A program made the translations under genes and the position numbers. From Aquarana catesbeiana (lineage: Eukaryota > Chordata > Amphibia > Anura > Ranidae), in assembly GCF_042186555.1 (NCBI RefSeq), contig NC_133327.1, forward strand, positions 105,151,853-105,215,852: a stretch of DNA of 64,000 bases, read 5' to 3'. The notes under the pieces are model-generated. The model searched no databases and was not told where the DNA came from. It saw only the letters and a list, made by a program, of their open reading frames with translations. Numbering within the stretch: the first letter of the stretch is position 1; every line of letters begins with the position of its first letter. Shown here piece by piece: positions 22,205 through 31,675 of this stretch.

Positions 22205-23620
22205 TGCGTCGCCCCAGGCAGCGTCAGATTAGCGCCAGTACCGCTAACACCCACGCACGCAGCATACGCCTCCCTTAGTGGTATAGTATCTGATCGGATC
22301 AATATCTGATCCGATCAGATCTATACTAGCGTCCCCAGCAGTTTAGGGTTCCCAAAAACACAGTGTTAGCGGGATCAGCCCAGATACCTGCTAGCACCTG
22401 CGTTTTGCCCCTCCGCCCAGCCCACCCAAGTGCAGTATCGATCGATCACTGTCACTTACAAAACACTAAACGCATAACTGCAGCGTTCGCAGAGTCAGGC
22501 CTGATCCCTGCGATCGCTAACAGTTTTTTTGGTAGCATTTTGGTGAACTGGCAAGCACCAGCCCCAGGCAGCGTCAGGTTAGCGCCAGTAGCGCTAACAC
22601 CCACGCACGCACCGTACAGCTCCCTTAGTGGTATAGTATCTGAATGGATCAATATCTGATCCGATCAGATCTATACTAGAGTCCCCAGCAGTTTAGGGTT
22701 CCCAAAAACACAGTGTTAGCGGGATCAGCCCAGATACCTGCTAGCACCTGCGTTTTGCCCCTCCGCCCAGCCCACCCAAGTGCAGTATCGATCGATCACT
22801 GTCACTTACAAAACACTAAACGCATAACTGCAGCGTTCGCAGAGTCAGGCCTGATCCCTGCGATCGCTAACAGTTTTTTTGGTAGCATTTTGGTGAACTG
22901 GCAAGCACCAGCCCCAGGCAGCGTCAGGTTAGCGCCAGTAGCGCTAACACCCACGCACGCACCGTACAGCTCCCTTAGTGGTATAGTATCTGAACGGATC
23001 AATATCTGATCCGATCAGATCTATACTAGCGTCCCCAGCAGTTTAGGGTTCCCAAAAACGCAGTGTTAGCGGGATCAGCCCAGATACCTGCTAGCACCTG
23101 CGTTTTGCCCCTCCGCCCGGCCCGGCCCAGCCCACCCAAGTGCAGTATCGATCGATCACTGACACTTACAAAACACTAAACGCATAACTGCAGCGTTCGC
23201 AGAGTCAGGCCTGATCCCTGCGATCGCTAACAGTTTTTTTGGTAGTATTTTGGTGAACTGGCAAGCACCAGCCCCAAGCAGCGTCAGATTAGCGCCAGTA
23301 CCGCTAACACCCATGCACGCACCGTACACCTCCCTTAGTGGTATAGTATCTGAACGGATCAATATCTGATCCGATCAGATCTATACTGGCTTCCCCAGCA
23401 GTTTAGGGTTCCCAAAAACGCAGTGTTAGCGGGATCAGCCCAGATACCTGCTAGCACCTGCATTTTGCCCCTCCGCCCAGCCCAGCCCACCCAAGTGCAG
23501 TATCGATCGATCACTGTCACTTACAAAACACTTAACGCATAACTGCAGCATTCGCAGAGTCAGGCCTGATCCCTGCGATCGCTAACAGTTTTTTTGGTAG
23601 CTTTTTATTGAACTGGCAAG
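22205..23620 (+). repeat. About 350-bp tandem array upstream of the piggyBac gene
   Basis: A unit containing GTGTTAGCGGGATCAGCCCA, TGCAGTATCGATCGATCACT and AGCGCCAGTAGCGCTAACAC repeats about four times. Copies of GTGTTAGCGGGATC occur near 22363, 22713, 23063 and 23423. The period is exactly 350 bp between the first two copies; the third contains a 10-bp duplication (CCCGGCCCGG area). 350 is not a multiple of three, so the matching open frames of 98 codons are probably not coding. It includes the palindrome GATCAATATCTGATCCGATC and CGATCGATCACTG. Confidence 0.85.
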
Positions 23621-23639
23621 CGCCAGCGGCCTAGTACAC

Positions 23640-24072
23640 CCCGGTCGTAGTCAAACCAGCACTGCAGTAACACTTGGTGACGTGGCGAGTCCTATAAGTG
23701 CAGTTCAAGCTGGTGAGGTGGCAAGCACAAGTAGTGTCCCGCTGCCACCAAGAAGACAAACACAGGCCCGTCGTGCCCATAATGCCCTTCCTGCTGCATT
23801 CGCCAATCCTAATTGGGAACCCACTGCTTCTGCAGTGCCCGTACTTCCCCCATTCACATCCCCAACCAAATGCAGTCGGCTGCATGAGAGGCATTTTCTT
23901 TATGTCCTCCCGAGTACCCCTACCCAACGAACCCCCCCAAAAAAGATGTCGTGTCTGCAGCAAGCGCGGATATAGGCGTGACACCCGCTATTATTGTCCC
24001 TCCTGTCCTGACAATCCTGGTCTTTGCATTGGTGAATGTTTTGAACCCTACCATTCACTAGTTGAGTATTAG
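23640..24072 (+). pseudogene. piggyBac transposase: N- and C-terminal ends fused by internal deletion
   Basis: The end is a typical piggyBac cysteine-rich domain: CRVCSKRGYRRDTRYYC, then CPDNPGLCIGECF and YHSLVEY, with TAG at 24070-24072. Just upstream in another frame is ERHFLYVLPSTPTQRTPPKK, the usual lead-in, so a frameshift lies at the C/A run near 23940. Before that, VASTSSVPLPPRRQTQARRA and NWEPTASAVPVLPPF look like the N-terminal acidic/proline region, joined directly to the C-terminal end near 23870. The catalytic DDD core is absent. Known function of the family: cut-and-paste transposition at TTAA. This copy cannot catalyse it. Confidence 0.8.
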
Positions 24073-25630
24073 CGTAGGGTACAGCATTGCACAGACTAGG
24101 CACACTTTCATAGGGTCTCCCAAGATGCCATCGCATTTTGAGAGAGCCGAACCTGGAACCGGTTACCGTTATAAAAGTTACAGTTACAAAAAAAGTGTAA
24201 AAAAAAAATATATATATATAAAATTTAAAAAAATAGTTGTCGTTTTATTGTTCTCTCTCTCTCTATTCTCTCTCTCTTGTTCTGCTCTTTTTTACTGTAT
24301 TCTATTCTGCAATGTTTTATTGTTATTATGTTTTATCATGTTTGCTTTTCAGGTATGCAATTTTTTATACTTTACCGTTTACTGTGCTTTATTGTTAACC
24401 ATTTTTTTGTCTTCAGGTACACCATTCACGACTTTGAATGGTTATACCAGAATGATGCCTGCAGGTTTGGGTATCATCTTGGTATCATTCTTTTCAGCCA
24501 GCGGTCGGCTTTCAAGTAAAAGCAATCCTAGTGGCTAATTAGCCTCTAGACTGCTTTTACAAGCCGTGGGAGGGAATGCCCCCCCCCACCGTCTTCCGTG
24601 TTTTTCTCTGGCTCTCCTGTCTCAACAGGGAACCTGAGAATGCAGCCGGTGATTCAGCCAGCTGACCATAGAGCTGATCAGAGACCAGAGTGGCTCCAAA
24701 CATCTCTATGGCCTAAGAAACCGGAAGCTACGATCATTTTATGACTTAGATTTCGCCGGATGTAAATAGCGCCATTGGGAAATTGGGGAAGCATTTTATC
24801 ACACCGATCTTGGTGTCATCAGATGCTTTGAGGGCAGAGGAGAGATCTAGGGTCTAATAGACCCCAATTTTTTCAAAAAAGAGTACCTGTCACTACCTAT
24901 TGTTATCATAGGGGATATTTGCATTCCCCAAGATAACAATAAAAATGATTAAAAAAAAAAAAATGAAAGGAACAGTTTAAAAATAAGATAAAAAAGCAAA
25001 AAAATAATAAAGAAAAAAAAAAAAAAAAAAAAGTACCCCTGTCGCCCCCTGCTCTCGTGCTAAGGCGAACGCAAACGGCGGTCTGTCGTCAAACGTAAAC
25101 AGCAATTGCACCATGCATGTGAGGTATCGCCGCGAAGGTCAGATCGAGGGCAGTAATTTTTGCAGTAGAACTCCTCTGTAAATCTAAAGTGGTAACCTGT
25201 AAAGGCTTTTAAAGGCTTTTAAAAATTCATTTATTTTGTTGCCACTGCACGTTTGTGCGCAATTTTAAAGCATGTCATGTTTGGTATCCATGTACTCGGC
25301 CTAAGATCATCTTTTTTATTTCATCAAACATTTGGGCAATATAGTGTGTTTTAGTGCATTAAAATTTTAAAAAGTGTGTTTTTTCCCCAAAAAATGCATT
25401 TGAAAAATCGCTGCGCAAATACTGTGTGAAAAAAAAAATTGAAACACCCACCATTTTAATCTGTAGGGCATTTGCTTTAAAAAAATATATAATGTTTGGG
25501 GGTTCAAAGTAATTTTTTTGCAAAAAAAAAAAACTTTTTCATGTAAACAATGAGTGTCAGAAAGGGCTTTGTCTTCAAGTGGTTAGAAGAGTTGGTGATG
25601 TGTGACATAAGCTTCTAAATGTTGTGCATA
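24073..25630. other. piggyBac 3' non-coding region
   Basis: No gene. It contains a segment at about 25040-25560 (ATGTGAGGTATCGCCGCG, TCTGTAAATCTAAAGTGG, TGTTTGGTATCCATGTACTC) that recurs in the non-autonomous TTAA elements near 44300-44800 (inverted), 47980-48420 and 51980-52440, so it is a shared element module. Confidence 0.6.
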
Positions 25631-25639
25631 AAATGCCAG

Positions 25640-27070
25640 GACAGTTCAAAACCCCCCCAAATGACCCCATTTTGGAAAGTAGACACCCCAAGCTATTTGC
25701 TGAGAGGCATGTCGAGTCCATGGAATATTTTATATTGCGACACAAGTTGCGGGAAAGAGACAAATTTTTTTTTTTTTTTTTTGCACAAAGTTGTCACTAA
25801 ATGATATATTGCTCAAACATGCCATGGGAATATGTGAAATTACACCCCAAAATACATTCTGCTGCTTCTCCTGAGTACGGGGATACCACATGTGTGAGAC
25901 TTTTTGGGAGCCTAGCCGCGTACGGGACCCCGAAAACCAAGCACCGCCTTCAGGCTTTCTAAGGGCGTGAATTTTTGATTTCACTCTTCACTGCCTATCA
26001 CAGTTTCGGAGGCCATGGAAAGCCCAGGTGGCACAAAACCCCCCAAATGACCCCATTTTGGAAAGTAGACACCCAAAGCTATTTGCTGAGAGGTATAGTG
26101 AGTATTTTGCAGACCTCACTTTTTGTCACAAAGTTTTGAAAATTGAAAAAAGAAAAAAAAAAAGTTTTTTCTTGTCTTTCTTCATTTTCAAAAACAAATG
26201 AGAGCTGCAAAATACTCTCCATGCCTCTCAGCAAATAGCTTGGGGTGTCTACTTTCCAAAATGGGGTCATTTGGGGGGGTTTTGTGCCACCTGGGCATTC
26301 CATGGCCTCCGAAACTGTGATAGGCAGTGAAGAGTGAAATCAAAAATTTTCACCCTTGGAAATCCTGAAGGCGGTGCTTGGGTTTCGGGGCCCCTTACGC
26401 GGCTAGGCTCCCAAAAAGTCCCACACATGTGGTATCCCCATACTCAGGAGAAGCAGCTAAATGTATTTTGGGGTGCAATTCCACATATGCCCATGCCCTG
26501 TGTGAGCAATATATCATTTAGTGACAACTTTGTGCAAAAAAAAAAAAAAAAAAAGTGTCACTTTCCCGCAACTTGTGTCAAAATATAAAATATTCCATGG
26601 ACTCAATATGCCTCTCAGCAAATAGCTTGGGGTGTCTACTTTCCAAAATGGGGTCATTTGGGGGGGTTTTGTGCCACCTGGGCATTCCATGGCCTCTGAA
26701 ACTGTGATAGGCAGTGAAGAGTGAAATCAAAAATTTACACCCTTAGAAATCCTGAAGGCGGTGCTTGGTTTTCGGGGCCCCGTACGCGGCTAAGCTCCCA
26801 AAAAGTCCCACACATGTGGTATCCCCATACTCAGGAGAAGCAGCTGAATGTATTTTGGGGTGCAATTCCACATAGGCCCATGGCCTGTGTGAGCAATATA
26901 TCATTTAGTGACAACTTTTTGTAAATATTTTTTTTTTTTTGTCATTATTCAATCACTTGGGACAAAAAAAATAAATATTCAATGGGTTCAACATGCCTCT
27001 CAGCAATTTCCTTGGGGTGTCTACTTTCCAAAATGGGGTCATTTGGGGGGGTTTTGTACTGCCCTGCCAT
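25640..27070. repeat. Inverted and direct repeats of a roughly 390-bp unit
   Basis: AATGACCCCATTTTGGAAAG occurs at about 25658 and 26048 on the plus strand and as its complement CTTTCCAAAATGGGGTCATT at about 26253, 26639 and 27025. The axis is near 26155, within an A/T-rich hairpin loop. Neighbouring text (GGTATCCCCATACTCAGGAG and its complement) follows the same pattern, so the region is a partial palindrome built from direct repeats. No coding. Confidence 0.8.
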
Positions 27071-27636
27071 TTTAGCACCTCAAGAAATGACATAGGCAGT
27101 CATAAACTAAAAGCTGTGTAAATTACAGAAAATGTACCCTAGTTTGTAGACGCTATAACTTTTGCGCAAACCAATAAATATATGCTTATTGACATTTTTT
27201 TTACCAAAGACATGTGGCCGAATACATTTTGGCCTAAATGTATGACTAAAATTTAGTTTATTGGATTTTTTTTATAACAAAAAGTAGAAAATATCATTTT
27301 TTTTCAAAATTTTCGGTCTTTTTCCGTTTATAGCGCAAAAAATAAAAACTGCAGAGGTGATCAAATGCCATCAAAAGAAAGCTCTATTTGTGGGAAGAAA
27401 AGGACGCAAATTTCGTTTGGGTACAGCATTGCATGACCGCGCAATTAGCAGTTAAAGCGACGCAGTGCCAAATTGGAAAAAGACCTCTGGTCCTTAGGCA
27501 GCATAATGGTCCGGGGCTCAAGTGGTTAAAGTCCCCAAAAAAAACCCCTTTTCTCCTTTTGTTGTATACATTTTGGGGATGGAGGTACATTTTTTCAAAT
27601 GCCCTCATTTAAAGTCCCATTTAGCTAGTTTTCTCG

Positions 27637-27642
<6 letters not shown>

Positions 27643-27720
<78 letters not shown>

Positions 27721-27860
27721 AAGCCGGGATGTATATATATACTAAATACACTGCAGCTAACTGTCTCGCCTGCCTGCCTGAAGTATATTAGCAACAGTAC
27801 ACCAGGAACGGTCTGCAGTGAGATCTAGCTAAACTATATATAGTGTATATATATATATAC
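27643..27860 (-). repeat. hAT-1 leader segment with (TA)n
   Basis: A long (TA)n run (about 27643-27717) is followed by ACTGCAGCTAACTGTCTCGC and CGGTCTGCAGTGAGATCTAG, the inverse of hAT-5 leader units. Tc1-2 is inserted directly after it at a TA. Confidence 0.75.
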
Positions 27861-29477
27861 AGTCAGGTCCATAAATATTGGGACAGACACAATTCTAATC
27901 TTTTTGGCTCTATACACCACCACAATGGATTTGAAATGAAACATACACGATGTGCTTTAACTGTAGACTTTCAGCTTTAATTTGAGGGTATTTACATCCA
28001 AATCAGGTGAATGGTGTAGTAATTACAACAGTTTGTATATGTGCCTCCCACTTTTTAAGGGACCAAAAGTAATGGGACAGATTAACAATCATCCATCAAA
28101 CTTAAACTTTTTAATACTTGGTTGCAAATCCTTTGCAGTCAATTACAGCCTGAAGTATGGAACGCATAGATATCACCAGACGCTGGGTTTCATCCCTGGT
28201 GATGCTCTGCCAGGCCTCTACTGCAACTGTCTTCAGTGCCTGCTTGTTCTTGGGGCATTTTCCCTTCAGTTTTGTCTTCAGCAAGTGAAATGCATGCTTA
28301 ATCAGATTAATCGGTGATTGACTTGGCCAATGCATAACATTGCACTTCTTTCCCTTAAAAAACTCTTGGTTGCTTTTGCAGTATGCTTCCGGTCATTGTC
28401 CATCTGCACTGTGAAGCGCCGTCCAATGAGTTCTGAAGCATTTTGCTGAATATGAGCAGATAATGTTGCCCAAAACACTTCAGACTTCATCCTGCTGCTT
28501 TTGTCAGCAGTCACATCATCAATAAATACAAGAGAACCAGTTCCATTGGCAGCCATACATGCCCACGCCATGACACTACCACCACCATGCTTCACTGATG
28601 AGGTGGTATGCTTTGGATCATGAGCAGTTCCTTTCCTTCTCCATACTCTTCTCTTCCCATCACTGTGGTACAAGTTGATCTTGGTCTCATCTGTCCATAG
28701 GATGTTGTTCCAGAACTGTGAAGGCTTTTTTAGATGTTGTTTGGCAAACTCTAATCTGGCCTTCCTGTTTTTGAGGCTCACCAATGGTTTACATCTTGTG
28801 GTGAACCCTCTGTATTCACTCTGGTGAAGTCTTCTCTTGATTGTTGACTTTGACATACATACACCTACCTCCTGGAGATTGTTCTTGATCTGGCCAACTA
28901 TTGTGAAGGGTGTTTTCTTCACCAGGGAAAGAATTCTTCAGTCATCCACCACAGTTGTTTTCCGGGTCTTTTGGTGTTGCTGAGCTCACCGGTGCATTCT
29001 TTCTTTTTAAGGATGTTCCAAACAGTTGATTTGGCCACACCTAATGTTTTTGCTATCTCTCTGATGGGTTTGTTTTGTTCTTTCAGCCTAATGATGGCTT
29101 GCTTCACTGATAGTGACAGCTCTTTGGATCTCATATTGAAAGTTGACAGCAACAGATTCCAAATGCAAATAGCACACTTGAAATGAACTCTGGACCTTTT
29201 ATCTGCTCCTTATAAATGGGATAATGAGGGAATAACACACACCCCTGGCCATGGAACAGCTGAGCAGCCAATTGTCCCATTAAAAAGTGGGAGGCACATA
29301 TACAAACTGTTGTAATTCCTACACCGTTCACCTGATTTGGATGTAAATACCTCAAATTAAAGCTGAAAGTCTGCAGTTAAAGCACATCTTGTTCATTTCA
29401 TTTCAAATCCATTGTGGTGGTGTATAGAGTCAAAAAGATTAGAATTGTGACGATGTCCCAATATTTATGTACCTGAT

Positions 29478-29482
<5 letters not shown>
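27861..29482 (-). mobile_element. Tc1-2: Tc1/mariner element with about 220-bp inverted repeats
   Basis: Left end CAGTCAGGTCCATAAATATT after TA; right end GTCCCAATATTTATGTACCT followed by GATTG. The long inverted repeats share TGTGCTTTAACTG, CTTTCAGCTTTAATTTGAGG and TACAACAGTTTGTATATGTG. It is inserted in the (TA)n of hAT-1. It contains one transposase pseudogene on the minus strand. Confidence 0.92.
28111..29134 (-). pseudogene. Tc1 transposase (Tc1-2), frameshifts and lost catalytic Glu
   Basis: The start MRSKELSLSVKQAIIRLKEQ (29134) is followed by the paired helix-turn-helix region with IREIAKTLGVAKSTVWNILK. Then SKSTIKRRLHQSEYRGF leads to the catalytic part: first Asp in NILWTDETKIN, second in VQMDNDRKHTAKAT. 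The third acidic residue of DD34E is replaced: QSPINLIKHAFHLLK has Lys where NPIE is expected. There is a small deletion and frameshift near 28975 (after NTKRPG), an in-frame TGA at about 28935 and a frameshift near 28335. The length is otherwise normal (about 340 residues). The family cuts and pastes at TA. This copy is dead on three counts. Confidence 0.92.
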
Positions 29483-29537
<55 letters not shown>

Positions 29538-29590
29538 AAACCGCGATGCATATATATACACAATACACTGCAGCTATCTAACTGTCTCGC
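29483..29590 (-). repeat. hAT-1 leader segment with (TA)n
   Basis: A (TA)n run is followed by ACACTGCAGCTATCTAACTG and TCTCGCCTGTCTGCCTG, again the inverse of hAT-5 leader units. It joins the 5' terminal part of hAT-1 (29591-29950), which matches 59234-59600. Confidence 0.7.
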
Positions 29591-29958
29591 CTGTCTGCCT
29601 GAAATGAAATGACAGTCTCTCTTTTAACAAATGCCACCAACACACTACACAAGGCCGACGTGCAGGCAGCCTTATATAGTGTGGGGCATGTACTTAACCC
29701 CCTGAGCCATAATTGGCCACAGGCACCCTGCCTTTGGCCAATTCTGGCTCTCTTCGCTGACGGCGGTCATAGTGCATGCTTGGCCAATCATCAGCCAGCA
29801 ATGCACTGCGATGACGCAGTGCATTATGGGCCGTGACGCGCCGCTCAAATTTGGCGTGAATGGCCCATAATGTTCGAAATTCTGCGAACAAGCGAACGGC
29901 CGATGTTCGAGTCGAACTCATGTTCGACTCGAACAGGCAGCCCATCCCTACTCAACAC

Positions 29959-31130
29959 ATAGCCATTAATGTCTAAACTGCTAGCAACAAACGTGAGTAC
30001 ACCCCTAAGTGAAAATGTCCAAATTGGGCCCAAAGTGTCAATATTGTGTGTGGCCACCATTATTTTCCAACACTGCCTTAACCCTCTTGGGCATGGAGTT
30101 CAAAAGAGCTTCACAGGTTGCCACTGGAGTCCTCATCCACTCCTCCATGACGACATCACGGAGCTGGTGGATGTTTAGAGACCTTGCACTCCTCCACCTT
30201 CCTTTTGGATGCCCTACAGATGCTCAATAGGGTTTAGGTCTGGAGACATGCTTGGCCAGTTCATCGTCTTTACCCTCAGCTTCTTTAGCAAGGCAGTGGT
30301 CATCTTGGAGGTGTGTTTGGGGTCATTATCATGTTGGAATACTGCCCTGCGGCCCAGTCTCTGAAGGGAGGAGATCATGCTTTGCTTCAGTATGTCACAG
30401 TACATGTTGGCATTCATGGTTCCCTCAATGAACTGTAGCTCCCCAGTGTCGGCAGCCCCAGACCATGACACTCCCACCACCATGCTTGACTGTAGGCAAG
30501 ACACACTTGTCTTTGTATTCCTCACCTGGTTGCCGCCACACATGCTTGACACCATTTGAACCAAATACATTTATCTTGGTCTCATCAGACCACAGGACAT
30601 GGTTCCAGTAATCCATATCCTTAGTCTGCTTGTCTTCAGCAATCTATTTGTGGGCTTTCTTGTGCATCATCTTTATAAGAGGCTACCTTCTGGGATGACA
30701 GCCATTCAGACCAATTTCATGCCGTGTGCGGTGTATGGTCTGAGCACTGACAGGCTGACCCCCCACCCCTTCAACCTCTGCAGAAATGCTGGCAGCACTC
30801 ATACGTGTATTTCACAAAGTCATCCTCTGGTTATGATTCTGAGCATGTGCACTCAGCTTCTTTAAACGACCAACCACGGCGAGGCCTGTTCTGAGTGGAA
30901 CTTGTCCTGTTAAACCGCTGTATGGTCTTAGCCACCGTGCTGCAGCTCAGTTTCAGGGTCTTGCCAGGGTCTGGCAATCTTCTTATAGCCTATAGGCAAT
31001 CTTTATGTAGAGCAACAATTATTTTTTTTCAGATCCTCAGAAAGTTCTTTGCCATGAGGTGCCATGTTGAACTTCCAGTGACCAGTATGCGAGAGTGAGA
31101 GTGATAACACCCAATTTAACACAACTTTAA
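29959..31130 (-). mobile_element. Tc1-1, main segment
   Basis: Continuation of the element begun at 5348. It contains the internal GAGTACACCCCTAAGTGAAA repeat and the transposase pseudogene. The far terminal inverted repeat is missing: the sequence switches at about 31130 into another Tc1 (Tc1-3). Confidence 0.85.
30038..31065 (-). pseudogene. Tc1 transposase (Tc1-1), degenerate
   Basis: The minus-strand start at 31065 (MAPHGKELSEDLKK) leads into a decayed DNA-binding region. The catalytic part is readable in pieces: HVLWSDETKINVFGSNG, HGGGSVMVWGC, FQHDNDPKHTSKM and SPDLNPIEHL, so all three DD34E residues remain. After EHL a TAG replaces the usual Trp (HLWGI context), and the C-terminal part (RDVVMEEWMRTP, AVLENNGGHTQY, stop at 30038) follows. 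At least one frameshift lies between the HGGGSVMVWGC and FQHDND parts. It is inactive as it stands. Confidence 0.88.
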
Positions 31131-31675
31131 TACAAACTAATTTTAATATTACACAAAGATAACCCGAGTAAATCCAAGATGCAGTTTTTTAATTATTATT
31201 TCATTTATTAAGGGAAAAAAGCTGTTTAAACCTGCCTGGCCCTATGTGAAAAAGTAATTGTCCCCTCCCATGCCGAATCATGAATGAACTGTGATTAACC
31301 ACAATTTTTTGGAAAGCTGAGTTAAATTTCATTTACCACACCCAGGCCTGACTGATTTCTGTTGAATCAAGAAATCACATAAATAGAAGCTGTCTGACAA
31401 AGTGAAGCACACTAAAAAGCCACACATCATGCCACAATCTAAAAAAATTAAAGAAGAGATTAGAAACAAAGTAATGTACATGCATCGGTCTAGGAAGGGT
31501 TTCAAAGCCACTTCTAAGGCTTTGGAACTCCAGTGAACCACAGGGAGAGACATTATCCACAAATGGAGATGACTTGGAACAGTGGTGAACCTTACCAGGA
31601 GTGGCCGGCCTACAAAAATTATTCCAAGAGCATGACGACTCATCCAGGAGGTCATAAAAGAACCCAGAACCCAAT
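31131..31675 (+). mobile_element. Tc1-3: truncated Tc1 element, 5' part only
   Basis: The 5' non-coding part contains CTGCCTGGCCCTATGTGAAA. It is followed by the transposase N-terminus, starting at 31429 (MPQSKKIKEEIRNKV) with RKGFKATSKALELQ, an in-frame TGA, then RDIIHKWR and GRPTKIIPRA in shifted frames. The sequence stops matching a Tc1 near 31675 (HLIQEVIKE-like text). The catalytic domain is absent. Confidence 0.8.

Larger units (their letters stand above)
21314..27529 (+). mobile_element. piggyBac element, internally deleted, 6.2 kb
   Basis: Ends TTAACCACTTGACGACCG (21314) and CTCAAGTGGTTAA (ending 27529), with TTAA duplicated at 21314-21317 and 27526-27529. It interrupts the right arm of foldback B. 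The left arm shows the empty site GGGACTTTAAATGAGACATG at about 18796, which proves the TTAA target. It contains a 350-bp tandem array, a deleted transposase gene, a long 3' non-coding part and inverted repeats. An internal AAGTGGTTAG near 25573 resembles the terminus and may mark an older end. Confidence 0.88.
18690..27642. mobile_element. Foldback B: long palindrome, right arm interrupted by a piggyBac element
   Basis: The left arm (18690 to about 19640) is mirrored by about 20480-21313 and then, after a 6.2-kb insertion, by 27530-27642. The axis is near 20061, with an about 840-bp non-palindromic centre whose right half is GC-rich (20150-20470). The two arms carry mirrored hammerhead-like motifs (19344-19398 and 20724-20778). 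It sits in (TA)n of the hAT-1 leader, so the TSD cannot be read. Large non-coding element. Confidence 0.85.
5514..29950 (-). mobile_element. hAT-1: 24.4-kb hAT composite inserted in Tc1-1
   Basis: The ends are TAGGGATGGGC (5514) and its complement GCCCATCCCTA (ending 29950), flanked by the exact 8-bp duplication CTCAACAC (5506-5513 and 29951-29958). An 8-bp TSD is diagnostic of hAT. The right end is the 5' end: positions 29590-29950 are the inverted counterpart of the hAT-5 leader at 59234-59600. What remains of the hAT itself is the 3' terminus (5514 to about 6900), a transposase fragment (6908-7236), and the tandem-repeat leader (about 18300-18690, 27643-27860, 29483-29590). Everything else is later insertions. 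Most of the transposase is missing, so it is non-autonomous. Confidence 0.9.

Noticed and set aside
22363..23362. Repeated 98-codon frames
   Set aside because: The repeat period is 350 bp, not a multiple of three, and the frames restart in each copy, so they follow the tandem array rather than a gene.
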